Positions 1-5,064 are shown, numbered from the stretch's first letter. The stretch is 5,064 nt of DNA from Alphaproteobacteria bacterium (GCA_030639165.1 DAOWDF010000100.1:1-5064); one strand, 5' to 3'. Translations and numbers: made by a program. Notes: generated from the letters alone by a model not told the origin.

Positions 1-413
1 ATTTGATAGAGCGCACGAGAGAGCAAAAGGCCGATATAATATTAGGCATTGAATCGCGCGGATTTTTAACCGGAGTGCCGATTGCGCAAGCCCTTGATCT
101 ACCCTTTGGAATGGTTAGGAAAAAAGGAAAATTGCCGGGCAAGCTTATAGGTATTGAGTATGAACTGGAGTATGGGACAGACAGAATTGAAATTCAGGAA
201 GATTTAATCGGTGCGGGCAGCCGCGTTGCAATCATGGATGATTTACTGGCAACTGGCGGGACTATGAAGGCCACTGGTGATTTAGTGCGTAAGGCTGGCG
301 GTGAAGTTGTGCTCTCAACTTGTATTATCGAGCTGTTCGAGCTAGGCGGGCGCGCTAAACTAGATTTCCCTTTTGAGGCACTGGCGCAAGCGCCACTTGA
401 TCCGATGGGGTAG
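1..413 (+). CDS. apt: Adenine phosphoribosyltransferase, 5'-truncated by window edge
   Basis: This enzyme makes AMP and pyrophosphate from adenine and PRPP in the cytoplasmic purine salvage pathway. The reading frame is open from the left edge (first full codon at base 3) to a TAG at 411-413. The 136 visible residues are the central and C-terminal parts of a protein usually about 170-180 aa, so roughly 35-45 N-terminal residues lie outside the window. Counting from base 3, the family signature GIESRGF is at residues 15-21. The loop segment LEYGTD is at 55-60. The PRPP-binding motif VAIMDDLLATGGT is at 75-87, followed by the typical IIELFELGG segment at 108-116. The TTG at base 3 is an internal Leu codon, not a start. 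Sampled G+C is about 53%, clearly higher than in the downstream toxin-antitoxin genes. Identity is very secure. Confidence 0.96.
   Translation, partial: LIERTREQKADIILGIESRGFLTGVPIAQALDLPFGMVRKKGKLPGKLIGIEYELEYGTDRIEIQEDLIGAGSRVAIMDDLLATGGTMKATGDLVRKAGGEVVLSTCIIELFELGGRAKLDFPFEALAQAPLDPMG
382..395. repeat. Short perfect inverted repeat near the apt 3' end
   Basis: TGGCGC and GCGCCA are separated by AA, giving a GC-rich stem of five to six pairs inside the last codons of apt. No T-run follows on the + strand, so it does not look like an intrinsic terminator. It could be a weak mRNA 3'-end hairpin or simply a coding coincidence. Confidence 0.4.
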
Positions 414-423
414 AATTTATAAT
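397..423 (+). promoter_or_regulatory. Candidate promoter for the Xre-RES module
   Basis: A perfect -10-like TATAAT lies at 418-423, just after the apt stop. A partial -35-like TTGATC (four of six consensus bases) lies at 397-402, giving a short 15-base spacer. Transcription would begin near 430, upstream of the antitoxin ATG at 496. A second possible -10, TATAGT at 455-460, has no good -35. AT-rich spacers produce such matches by chance, so this is a weak call based on position and motif only. Confidence 0.3.
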
Positions 424-438
424 TAACCAAATAATAAC

Positions 439-471
439 TTTCATGTGAAATAATTATAGTGTAACATTTCA
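439..471. promoter_or_regulatory. Candidate operator: nested TTTCA/TGAAA inverted repeats
   Basis: TTTCA and TGAAA form an inverted repeat around TG at 439-450. A further ATTTCA at 466-471 is inverted relative to TGAAAT at 446-451 and brackets the alternative -10 TATAGT (455-460). Xre-type antitoxins are generally known to bind inverted repeats in their own promoter, so the position just ahead of the antitoxin gene fits an autoregulatory operator. The motifs are short and AT-rich, and no binding is shown. Confidence 0.35.
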
Positions 472-486
472 TACAGATGACTATAT

Positions 487-493
487 GAGGGGG
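487..493 (+). promoter_or_regulatory. Ribosome binding site of the antitoxin gene
   Basis: GAGGGGG precedes two consecutive ATG codons at 496 and 499. Counting from the GAGG core (487-490), the spacing is 5 bases to the first ATG and 8 to the second. Counting from the end of the G-run, the second ATG is better spaced. The alternative start changes the protein by one Met only. Confidence 0.65.
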
Positions 494-495
494 AT

Positions 496-873
496 ATGAT
501 GCGTTTAAACCATAGTAAAACCTTAAGTGATGAAAAAATTTTAGCAAAAGCCCTGCTAAATGCAGCAAAGATACTAAATATAACAAATACCGAATTATCA
601 GAGATCGTAGATATATCAGAGTCTAGGCTATCTAAAATTAGCAATGATAAAGCACAGATAAACCCCAATAGAAAAGAATTTGAATTATCTTTATTATTCA
701 TCCGTATATTCAGGTCATTAGATGCAATCACTGGTGGGGATAATTCCGTTTCCTCAGACTGGATTAGAAATAACAATACTGCTATAAATGATATTCCTTT
801 GGAGCGTATAAAAAAAATAGATGGTTTAGTGAATGTCTTATCATATCTGGACAGCAGAAGAGCTAGAATATAA
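496..873 (+). CDS. Xre/ParS (MbcA-like) antitoxin of a RES-Xre toxin-antitoxin pair
   Basis: This is a small cytoplasmic antitoxin that should bind and inhibit the RES toxin encoded directly downstream and repress their shared promoter. The 125-residue length fits the family. Residues about 18-57 form an Xre-like helix-turn-helix region (ILNITNTELSEIVDISESRLSKI). Residues about 62-125 match the ParS/MbcA (DUF2384) toxin-binding domain, with the characteristic tryptophan (W89), the N and P positions around 92-101, and the terminal GLVNVLSYLDSRRARI segment. The family C-terminus inserts into the toxin active site, which fits the conserved tail here. The start follows a good Shine-Dalgarno; the ATG one codon later (499) is equally possible. 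The last 41 bases overlap the toxin gene. Sampled G+C is about 33%, well below apt. Identification is strong because both sequence pattern and partner agree. Confidence 0.9.
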   Translation: MMRLNHSKTLSDEKILAKALLNAAKILNITNTELSEIVDISESRLSKISNDKAQINPNRKEFELSLLFIRIFRSLDAITGGDNSVSSDWIRNNNTAINDIPLERIKKIDGLVNVLSYLDSRRARI

Positions 874-1588
874 CTTAATAAATATAGATAGTGACTGCTG
901 GCGGTTTGTTGAGGCTCAACATGTCGTTTCTACTATGAAAATAGTTGATGACGAATTTGAAAAAGACAGATTAGAAGAATTACTAGAAGAAACAAAACCT
1001 CCGATTCCAGATAGATGTAAAAAACTAGATTACTTGCTTTTCACTCCTTTTCGATATGAGCCAGAACCAAATGGCTCAAGATTTAGAAGAAAAGGTCAGG
1101 GTGAAGGTGCGTTTTATGCTTCTGAAAAAATAGAAACAGCATTAGCGGAAATGGCATTCTATAAATTACTGTTTTTTGCGGAATCCCCAAAGACTGACCT
1201 ACCTTCTAATACATGTGAATACACAGCCTTTCAGGTTAAGTACAAAAGTAATCGTGCTATTGATTTAACTATAGCACCAATCAGTGATAATAAAGATTTG
1301 TGGGAAGATCCTTCAAGTTTTGAACATTGCCAAAACCTTGCAGATCAGGCACGATTAGCGAATATATCAGTGATAAGATCAAATTCTATACGCTGCCCTA
1401 AAAAAGGAAAAAATATAACAATTTTATCTTGTGATGCTTTTGCCAAAAACAAACCATCAGAATATGAAACATGGCGCCTCACAATAAAGGAAGATAGAAT
1501 TATCGCCTTTAAAGAACTACCTACACGTACACTATCTTTTACAATAGATGATTTTAATAATGATCCACGCATAAGGCGGGAACATTAA
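833..1588 (+). CDS. RES-domain toxin (NAD+-degrading), partner of the Xre antitoxin
   Basis: RES toxins consume NAD+ (phosphorolysis or hydrolysis), causing growth arrest unless bound by their Xre/ParS antitoxin. The RES core spans about residues 68-205. FRYEPEPNGSRFRR (73-86) carries the arginines expected in the active site, GAFYAS (92-97) holds the conserved Tyr95, and ETALAEMAFYKLLFF (101-115) holds the conserved Glu106. A later SVIRSNSIR segment (179-187) fits the conserved Ser/Arg strand. At 251 aa it belongs to the longer RES type, with an N-terminal WRFVEAQHVVSTMK block (23-36) and a C-terminal TWRLTIKEDRIIAFKELP block (213-230). No key residue appears lost, so the toxin looks intact. 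The ATG at 833 is preferred because the next Met (35) would remove the WRFVEAQH block. It has no clear Shine-Dalgarno and overlaps the antitoxin by 41 bases, so translational coupling is likely. Confidence 0.9.
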   Translation: MSYHIWTAEELEYNLINIDSDCWRFVEAQHVVSTMKIVDDEFEKDRLEELLEETKPPIPDRCKKLDYLLFTPFRYEPEPNGSRFRRKGQGEGAFYASEKIETALAEMAFYKLLFFAESPKTDLPSNTCEYTAFQVKYKSNRAIDLTIAPISDNKDLWEDPSSFEHCQNLADQARLANISVIRSNSIRCPKKGKNITILSCDAFAKNKPSEYETWRLTIKEDRIIAFKELPTRTLSFTIDDFNNDPRIRREH

Positions 1589-1591
1589 ACA

Positions 1592-1813
1592 CTAATCAAC
1601 CAACCTGACGCTACTATCGCGCCAACGGCGGATATTTCCTTGGGAGGCTAGTTTTCCGCCTTCTATTAAGGTGCCGATTATTGCGGCTACGTCTTGGGCG
1701 GAATAGGTGTTATCGAATTTTGGGTTATCAAATACTTTCGAGATTACCATGGCGGTTTTCTGCCAATCCTTACTTGCGGCAGAGATTATCATTTTTTCTA
1801 TGTTGCTGGTCAT
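1592..1813 (-). CDS. Small DUF3658-like protein of unknown function
   Basis: The 73-residue protein is soluble with no membrane segment. Its layout resembles the C-terminal module called DUF3658: an N-terminal helix with DWQKTAMVISKVF (16-28), then YSAQDVAAIIGTLIEGGKLASQGNIRRWRDSSVRL (37-71), giving the pattern of a helix, a 'LIEGGKL..QGN' turn and a final 'WR.SSVRL' strand. That assignment is from memory of the pattern and is moderate only. Biochemical function is unknown. It lies last in the leftward thiC cluster, 28 bases after the 271-aa gene. Its sampled G+C (about 50%) matches thiC, not its immediate upstream neighbour, which suggests it may be native to the locus. The start has only a weak upstream GAAG. 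Its stop is three bases from the stop of the convergent RES gene. Confidence 0.65.
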   Translation of the reverse strand: MTSNIEKMIISAASKDWQKTAMVISKVFDNPKFDNTYSAQDVAAIIGTLIEGGKLASQGNIRRWRDSSVRLVD

Positions 1814-1827
1814 TTTACACGCTACAC

Positions 1828-1837
1828 TTCTATAGAA
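1828..1837. repeat. 10-base palindrome in the gap before the DUF3658-like gene
   Basis: TTCTATAGAA is a perfect palindrome in the 28-base spacer between the 271-aa gene and the 73-aa gene. On the - strand it lies about 15 bases upstream of the ATG at 1813. It could be a small operator or a chance AT-rich palindrome; there is no -35-like element I would defend. Confidence 0.3.
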
Positions 1838-1841
1838 TTAT

Positions 1842-2657
1842 CTATGCTATTTTTTTGGGTTTATATGGAATTTGTTTAGTTTCTGGCAATAATTTTGTCT
1901 CTGGTATTTCTGCTTCATTAATATTTTCAATCATACCACTTACAAATCCTGTTCCATCACAAATGGCTTCAACTCCTGCATTTGCCGCCCCTATTAACGC
2001 AAGTATTTTTAAGGTCTTTATTGATATACCCATTGTATTTTGCAAGATCTTATTTGGAATTGATTCTCTTGAGGTAAAACATTTTTGAAGTATCTTACCT
2101 GTAGACTCCTCTATTCCAGCACAGCCCAATAATTCAAAATGCTTAAGAGAAAAAGTAAGAAATTCAAATTCTTTAATCAAATAATTTTTGAGTAAGATAT
2201 TATCAGTAATTTCTAACAATTCCTTTTTAACATCTTCTATGTTTATTATTAAAGCTTCTATTTCCTCATTTTCAATTATTCCTGAAGGAACTTTACTGTG
2301 CAAAGATTCTCCAATACTACTAAAACGCGCTTCACTTGCAGCAGTTGCATAAGAATTTTTTAATGAATTCCAATTTTGACTAAGGTTATTCAGGGCTATC
2401 AAACTAACTAAAGAGTTAACTGCACCAAGATAGGAAGGCTTAGTTTTATTCCTTACATATTCAGATTCTTCAATAAAACTTATTAACTGATAGCACGAAG
2501 AATTTAACAATAACAAAGAACGTAATACTAAATTAACATCATTGGTTTTAAATTTCTTTTTCCATACATCTAATGCAGTATCCCTATTTTCAACAGGTGT
2601 CATTAATGCCCATTTTACTAAGCCCTGCAGTGAATCTGCTAAATTATATTCAAGCAT
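1842..2657 (-). CDS. Unrecognised 271-aa helical protein, coupled to thiC
   Basis: I cannot assign a named family. The protein looks mostly alpha-helical: a leucine-rich helix at about 42-65 (VNLVLRSLLLLNSSCYQLISFIEE), a serine-rich middle at 90-125, an acidic helix at 128-152, and the segment LLKNYLIKEFEFLTFSLKHFELLGCAGIEESTGKIL at 155-190. A weakly hydrophobic stretch at 209-243 (KTLKILALIGAANAGVEAICDG...) could be membrane-associated but contains charged and polar residues. A polar, Pro/Lys-rich tail ends in KPKKIA. The general order recalls uncharacterised accessory proteins scattered among bacteria, an impression from memory only. The ATG lies one base after the thiC stop, with AGAGG 9 bases upstream inside the thiC coding sequence, so it is probably translated in a coupled way. 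Sampled G+C is about 32%, very different from thiC (about 58% sampled), a sign of transfer or insertion. Confidence 0.8.
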   Translation of the reverse strand: MLEYNLADSLQGLVKWALMTPVENRDTALDVWKKKFKTNDVNLVLRSLLLLNSSCYQLISFIEESEYVRNKTKPSYLGAVNSLVSLIALNNLSQNWNSLKNSYATAASEARFSSIGESLHSKVPSGIIENEEIEALIINIEDVKKELLEITDNILLKNYLIKEFEFLTFSLKHFELLGCAGIEESTGKILQKCFTSRESIPNKILQNTMGISIKTLKILALIGAANAGVEAICDGTGFVSGMIENINEAEIPETKLLPETKQIPYKPKKIA

Positions 2658-2658
2658 A

Positions 2659-4446
2659 TCAAGCTGCCTCTTCCTCGGTTGTGGGTTCAGGGTTGGCCTT
2701 CACGTAATCGCGGACATCCTGCGTGATTTTCATGGAGCAGAATTTTGGCCCGCACATAGAGCAGAAATTAGCGGTTTTTGCGCCCTCTGCTGGCAAAGTT
2801 TCATCATGGAATTTGCGCGCAGTATCAGGGTCTAACCCAATATTAAACTGATCTTCCCAGCGGAACTCAAAGCGAGCCTTGCTCATCGCGTCATCACGAT
2901 ATTGCGCTCTCGGATGGCCTTTGGCTAAATCCGCGGCATGGGCAGCGATCTTGTAAGTGATAACCCCGACCTTCACATCATCACGGTTAGGGAGACCCAA
3001 ATGCTCCTTAGGAGTGACATAGCAAAGCATAGCGCAACCGAACCAGCCGATCATAGCCGCGCCGATACCACTAGTGATATGATCATATCCGGGTGCGATG
3101 TCAGTAGTAAGAGGCCCAAGAGTATAGAACGGAGCTTCGTGGCAGCATTCAAGTTGCTTATCCATATTCTCCTTGATCAAATGCATAGGCACATGGCCGG
3201 GGCCTTCGATCATAGTTTGCACATCATGTTTCCAAGCAATCTTTGTTAGCTCGCCAAGTGTCTCAAGCTCAGCAAATTGCGCTGCGTCATTAGCATCAGC
3301 TATTGATCCAGGGCGGAGGCCATCTCCCAATGAAAATGAAACATCATAAGCCTTCATGATCTCGCAGATTTCTTCAAAATGCGTGTAGAGGAAGCTGTCG
3401 CGTCCGTGACTCATCATCCATTTCGCCATGATAGAGCCACCGCGGCTAACGATGCCAGTGACGCGATCATTGGTCAGGCGGATATAAGGCAAGCGCACGC
3501 CTGCATGAATGGTGAAGTAATCCACCCCTTGCTCGGCTTGCTCGATTAGCGTATCGCGGAAAATCTCCCAGCTTAAATCTTCGGCCACGCCGCCGACTTT
3601 TTCCAATGCTTGATAAAGCGGAACTGTACCAATTGGCACAGGTGAATTGCGGATAATCCACTCGCGGGTATCGTGGATGTCTTTACCCGTGGATAAATCC
3701 ATAACCGTATCGCCGCCCCAACGGATCGACCAAACCATCTTATCGACTTCTTCGCCGATTGAGCTAGTCACGGCGGAGTTACCGATATTCGCATTCAGCT
3801 TCACAAGGAAATTGCGTCCGATAATCATCGGCTCTAACTCTGAGTGATTGATATTAGCAGGTATAATCGCTCTGCCTTCCGCTACTTCTTTACGGACAAA
3901 TTCACCAGTGACAAAATCAGGCAAGTTAGCGCCCATGGGCTCGCCATCTTTGGCGTAGCTATGAACCTCTTCACGGCGCTGATTTTCACGAATAGCGATA
4001 TACTCCATCTCTGGAGTGATAATCCCTTTGCGCGCATAATGCATTTGCGTGACATTTGCGCCAGACTTAGCGCGTAATGGCTTTTCAGGGGAGGCAGGGA
4101 ATTTCTCGTGGTTAACCTTACGGTTTCGGAGCTGCTTCTCATCCTTATAACCATTATCCATCGGCTTAACGGCGCGAGCTTCAACATATTCAACGTCGGC
4201 GCGATCCATCACCCATGAGCTACGCGTTTTAGGAAGTCCGCGCATAATGTCCAGAGTTTGCGCTTCGTCCGTATATGGCCCAGAAGTATCGTAAACGGTT
4301 AGGCTCTCACCATTACTTAGAGCAATCTCGCGCATAGGAACTTTGAGATCGCCGACATAGACTTTCTTCGATGCTGGCAAAGCTCCGCTTGTTACATCAG
4401 TAGTAGACGGGCAAACCCCAATATTTTTTTGGTCTTTTGATGACAT
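2659..4446 (-). CDS. thiC: Phosphomethylpyrimidine synthase ThiC
   Basis: ThiC is an atypical radical-SAM enzyme that rearranges 5-aminoimidazole ribotide into HMP phosphate, the pyrimidine half of thiamine. The 595-aa protein is full length for the family. Visible blocks include VPMREI (36-41), VYDTSGPYTD (51-60), MHYARKGIITPEMEYIAIREN (135-155), NANIGNSA (218-225), WGGDTVMDLSTG (243-254), NSPVPIGTVPLYQA (267-280), FTIHAGV (311-317), SLGDGLRPG (372-380), EGPGHVPMH (414-422) and GPLTTDIAPGYDHITSGIGAA (444-464). The cluster-binding CX2CX4C motif is near the C-terminus at Cys562, Cys565 and Cys570. The ATG directly abuts the TAA of the upstream 78-aa gene with zero gap; an AAGG lies rather far upstream, so coupling to the preceding gene is plausible. 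No TPP riboswitch fits between these genes. The Glu-rich C-terminus (EEEAA) doubles as the ribosome site of the next gene. Confidence 0.98.
   Translation of the reverse strand: MSSKDQKNIGVCPSTTDVTSGALPASKKVYVGDLKVPMREIALSNGESLTVYDTSGPYTDEAQTLDIMRGLPKTRSSWVMDRADVEYVEARAVKPMDNGYKDEKQLRNRKVNHEKFPASPEKPLRAKSGANVTQMHYARKGIITPEMEYIAIRENQRREEVHSYAKDGEPMGANLPDFVTGEFVRKEVAEGRAIIPANINHSELEPMIIGRNFLVKLNANIGNSAVTSSIGEEVDKMVWSIRWGGDTVMDLSTGKDIHDTREWIIRNSPVPIGTVPLYQALEKVGGVAEDLSWEIFRDTLIEQAEQGVDYFTIHAGVRLPYIRLTNDRVTGIVSRGGSIMAKWMMSHGRDSFLYTHFEEICEIMKAYDVSFSLGDGLRPGSIADANDAAQFAELETLGELTKIAWKHDVQTMIEGPGHVPMHLIKENMDKQLECCHEAPFYTLGPLTTDIAPGYDHITSGIGAAMIGWFGCAMLCYVTPKEHLGLPNRDDVKVGVITYKIAAHAADLAKGHPRAQYRDDAMSKARFEFRWEDQFNIGLDPDTARKFHDETLPAEGAKTANFCSMCGPKFCSMKITQDVRDYVKANPEPTTEEEAA
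2667..2676 (-). promoter_or_regulatory. Ribosome binding site of the 271-aa gene, inside thiC
   Basis: On the - strand GAGGAAGAGG encodes the three glutamates near the ThiC C-terminus and ends nine bases before the ATG at 2657. The AGAGG core is well placed for initiation, so ribosomes finishing thiC would be positioned to start the next gene. This supports the chosen start and translational coupling. Confidence 0.7.
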
Positions 4447-4683
4447 TTATAAATCCCATTCCTTATATGGTAGATAATCTAATTCAATTCCGTGTTCATT
4501 TTTATAGTTTTGTAACATTACCATTGCAGTTATATATTTCTGCTTCCCCGATCCTTCAGTTACATCTATGTAATCACTTAAATCTCTTTCACTCATTCCA
4601 AACTCATTATCTTGGGATGAGTTATAAAACATAGCGGTAATAGTACTTTGCCCATGGTGTATTCTACCTGTAAAATCAGACAT
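4447..4683 (-). CDS. Unrecognised 78-aa acidic protein between tautomerase and thiC
   Basis: I do not recognise a family. The protein is soluble-looking, acidic and rich in Asp, Glu, Tyr and Ser, with no signal peptide, no membrane segment and no cysteine. Residues 30-45 (MSERDLSDYIDVTEGS) suggest a short helix with an acidic loop, 48-62 (KQKYITAMVMLQNYK) a helix, and the tail ends in LPYKEWDL. It is likely real: AAGGA lies 5 bases before the ATG, the frame fills the space between two solid genes, its stop directly abuts the thiC ATG, and it begins 8 bases after the tautomerase stop. Sampled G+C is about 33%, lower than both flanking genes. Co-transcription with thiC is implied; function is unknown. 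Confidence 0.7.
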   Translation of the reverse strand: MSDFTGRIHHGQSTITAMFYNSSQDNEFGMSERDLSDYIDVTEGSGKQKYITAMVMLQNYKNEHGIELDYLPYKEWDL

Positions 4684-4688
4684 AGTAA

Positions 4689-4693
4689 TCCTT
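4689..4693 (-). promoter_or_regulatory. Ribosome binding site of the 78-aa gene
   Basis: AAGGA on the - strand sits five bases upstream of the ATG at 4683 and overlaps the TAA stop of the tautomerase gene (4694-4692). This supports the 78-aa ORF as a translated gene and its start. Confidence 0.7.
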
Positions 4694-5036
4694 ACATATA
4701 ATAATTATCAGGATCCATATCACGTATTTCAAGCGTTACCGAGCAATTATCAACTAGCCCAACTACAGATGTTTGCATCAAACCATGTAGCGCGTCGCCA
4801 TATTTCTTCTTCGTAGCATTATCTCTACCAGCCAACAGTAATAGCGTAGCATGCAGCATATGGCCACGAGATCCACGCTCACCAATAGCGGCGCTATTAC
4901 AAACTACTGCGCGGGTTTTAATGCGGTTCTTATCAATACCAAGAGCTGCTAATTTGTCATGCATATCATATACAAGCTTTGAAACATCCATCACAGCACC
5001 CATATTCCGAGAATATTCAACAGTAATATGGGGCAT
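4692..5036 (-). CDS. 5-carboxymethyl-2-hydroxymuconate isomerase-like tautomerase
   Basis: This is a member of the CHMI branch of the tautomerase superfamily, whose founding enzyme (HpaF/HpcD) isomerises a ring-cleavage product in homoprotocatechuate degradation. These enzymes use an N-terminal proline as catalytic base after Met removal. The protein starts MPHITVEYS, so Pro2 would be that residue. The rest aligns by eye with Escherichia coli HpcD: IKTRAVV (39-45) with the conserved arginine region, GHMLHATLLLLAGRDNATKKKYGDAL (58-82) and the final LEIRDMDPDNYY strand (102-113). At 114 aa it is slightly shorter than the 126-aa E. coli enzyme. The start is fixed by the MPH motif and by AAGGA six bases upstream. 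No other aromatic degradation gene is visible, and it heads a cluster with thiC, so the true substrate is uncertain. Confidence 0.85.
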   Translation of the reverse strand: MPHITVEYSRNMGAVMDVSKLVYDMHDKLAALGIDKNRIKTRAVVCNSAAIGERGSRGHMLHATLLLLAGRDNATKKKYGDALHGLMQTSVVGLVDNCSVTLEIRDMDPDNYYM

Positions 5037-5064
5037 TTCCTATCCTTTTTGTATGAAACATACC
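5037..5064 (-). promoter_or_regulatory. Leader of the tautomerase-thiC cluster: RBS and short inverted repeat
   Basis: AAGGA on the - strand at 5047-5043 is the ribosome site for the ATG at 5036. Just upstream, GTATG and CATAC (5051-5063) form a perfect 5-base inverted repeat around AAA. It may be part of a larger hairpin or operator that continues past the window edge. I see no recognisable TPP riboswitch core in these 28 bases; the operon promoter is not in the window. Confidence 0.45.

Noticed and set aside
209..243. Transmembrane helix in the 271-aa protein (residue positions 209-243, bases about 2033-1929)
   Set aside because: The stretch is only mildly hydrophobic and is broken by Lys, Glu and Asp residues, so I record it as possible membrane association only. 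The start and end given here are residue numbers.
194..776. Two overlapping - strand open frames (586-194 and 776-441) opposite apt and the antitoxin
   Set aside because: They are antisense to well-identified genes and have no recognisable domain.
1627..1660. GGCGGA ... TCCGCC inverted repeat as a terminator for the RES gene
   Set aside because: It lies inside the DUF3658-like coding sequence, has a 22-base loop and no proper T-run on the + strand after the second arm. Coding constraint explains it better.
1681..2088. 135-aa open frame on the + strand opposite the 271-aa and 73-aa genes
   Set aside because: It spans two better supported - strand genes, is composed of hydrophobic residues typical of an antisense shadow and has no sensible ribosome site.
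1..4446. A functional system joining apt, RES toxin and thiC through PRPP, NAD+ and purine intermediates
   Set aside because: The metabolic theme is tempting, but the genes are on opposite strands, differ in composition and belong to separate transcription units. Nothing in the sequence supports a common system.
5037..5064. End of a TPP riboswitch (AAGGATAGGAA-like segment)
   Set aside because: The segment is explained by Shine-Dalgarno sequences, and the characteristic THI-box core elements are not visible in the available 28 bases.

Overview
The window reads as a piece of a bacterial chromosome, most likely from a moderately AT-rich alphaproteobacterium. That placement rests on the general look of the ThiC and Apt proteins and is only moderately certain. 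Two housekeeping genes anchor it: the 3' part of apt (adenine salvage, + strand, cut by the left edge) and a complete thiC (thiamine pyrimidine synthesis, - strand). Both have hand-counted G+C near 50-58% in sampled 60-base lines. Several genes between and around them sample at only about 32-35%, which suggests accessory or transferred DNA next to core genes.

Left part (1-1588, + strand): the apt 3' end is followed by an 82-base AT-rich spacer with candidate promoter and operator-like inverted repeats. Then comes a two-gene toxin-antitoxin module of the Xre/ParS(MbcA)-RES type. The antitoxin (496-873) and the RES toxin (833-1588) overlap by 41 bases in different frames. RES toxins of this kind degrade NAD+, and the antitoxin binds the toxin and normally represses its own promoter.

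Right part (1592-5064, - strand): five genes read leftwards as one tight cluster. In transcription order they are a 5-carboxymethyl-2-hydroxymuconate isomerase-like tautomerase (5036-4692), an unrecognised 78-aa acidic protein (4683-4447), thiC (4446-2659), an unrecognised 271-aa mostly helical AT-rich protein (2657-1842) and a 73-aa DUF3658-like protein (1813-1592). Gaps between them are 8, 0, 1 and 28 bases. The thiC stop lies one base from the next ATG, and the Shine-Dalgarno for that next gene sits inside the codons for the Glu-rich ThiC C-terminus. This implies translational coupling. No other thiamine genes and no TPP riboswitch are visible; any riboswitch or operon promoter would have to lie beyond 5064.

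The RES toxin gene and the last gene of the thiC cluster converge with only three bases between their stop codons, and I see no convincing terminator there. The items most worth a second look are the AT-rich 271-aa gene coupled to thiC, the small gene abutting thiC on its other side, and the RES-Xre module between apt and the thiC cluster. There is no RNA gene, CRISPR array, insertion sequence or recognisable mobile element in the window, and no stretch longer than about 85 bases lacks a gene.
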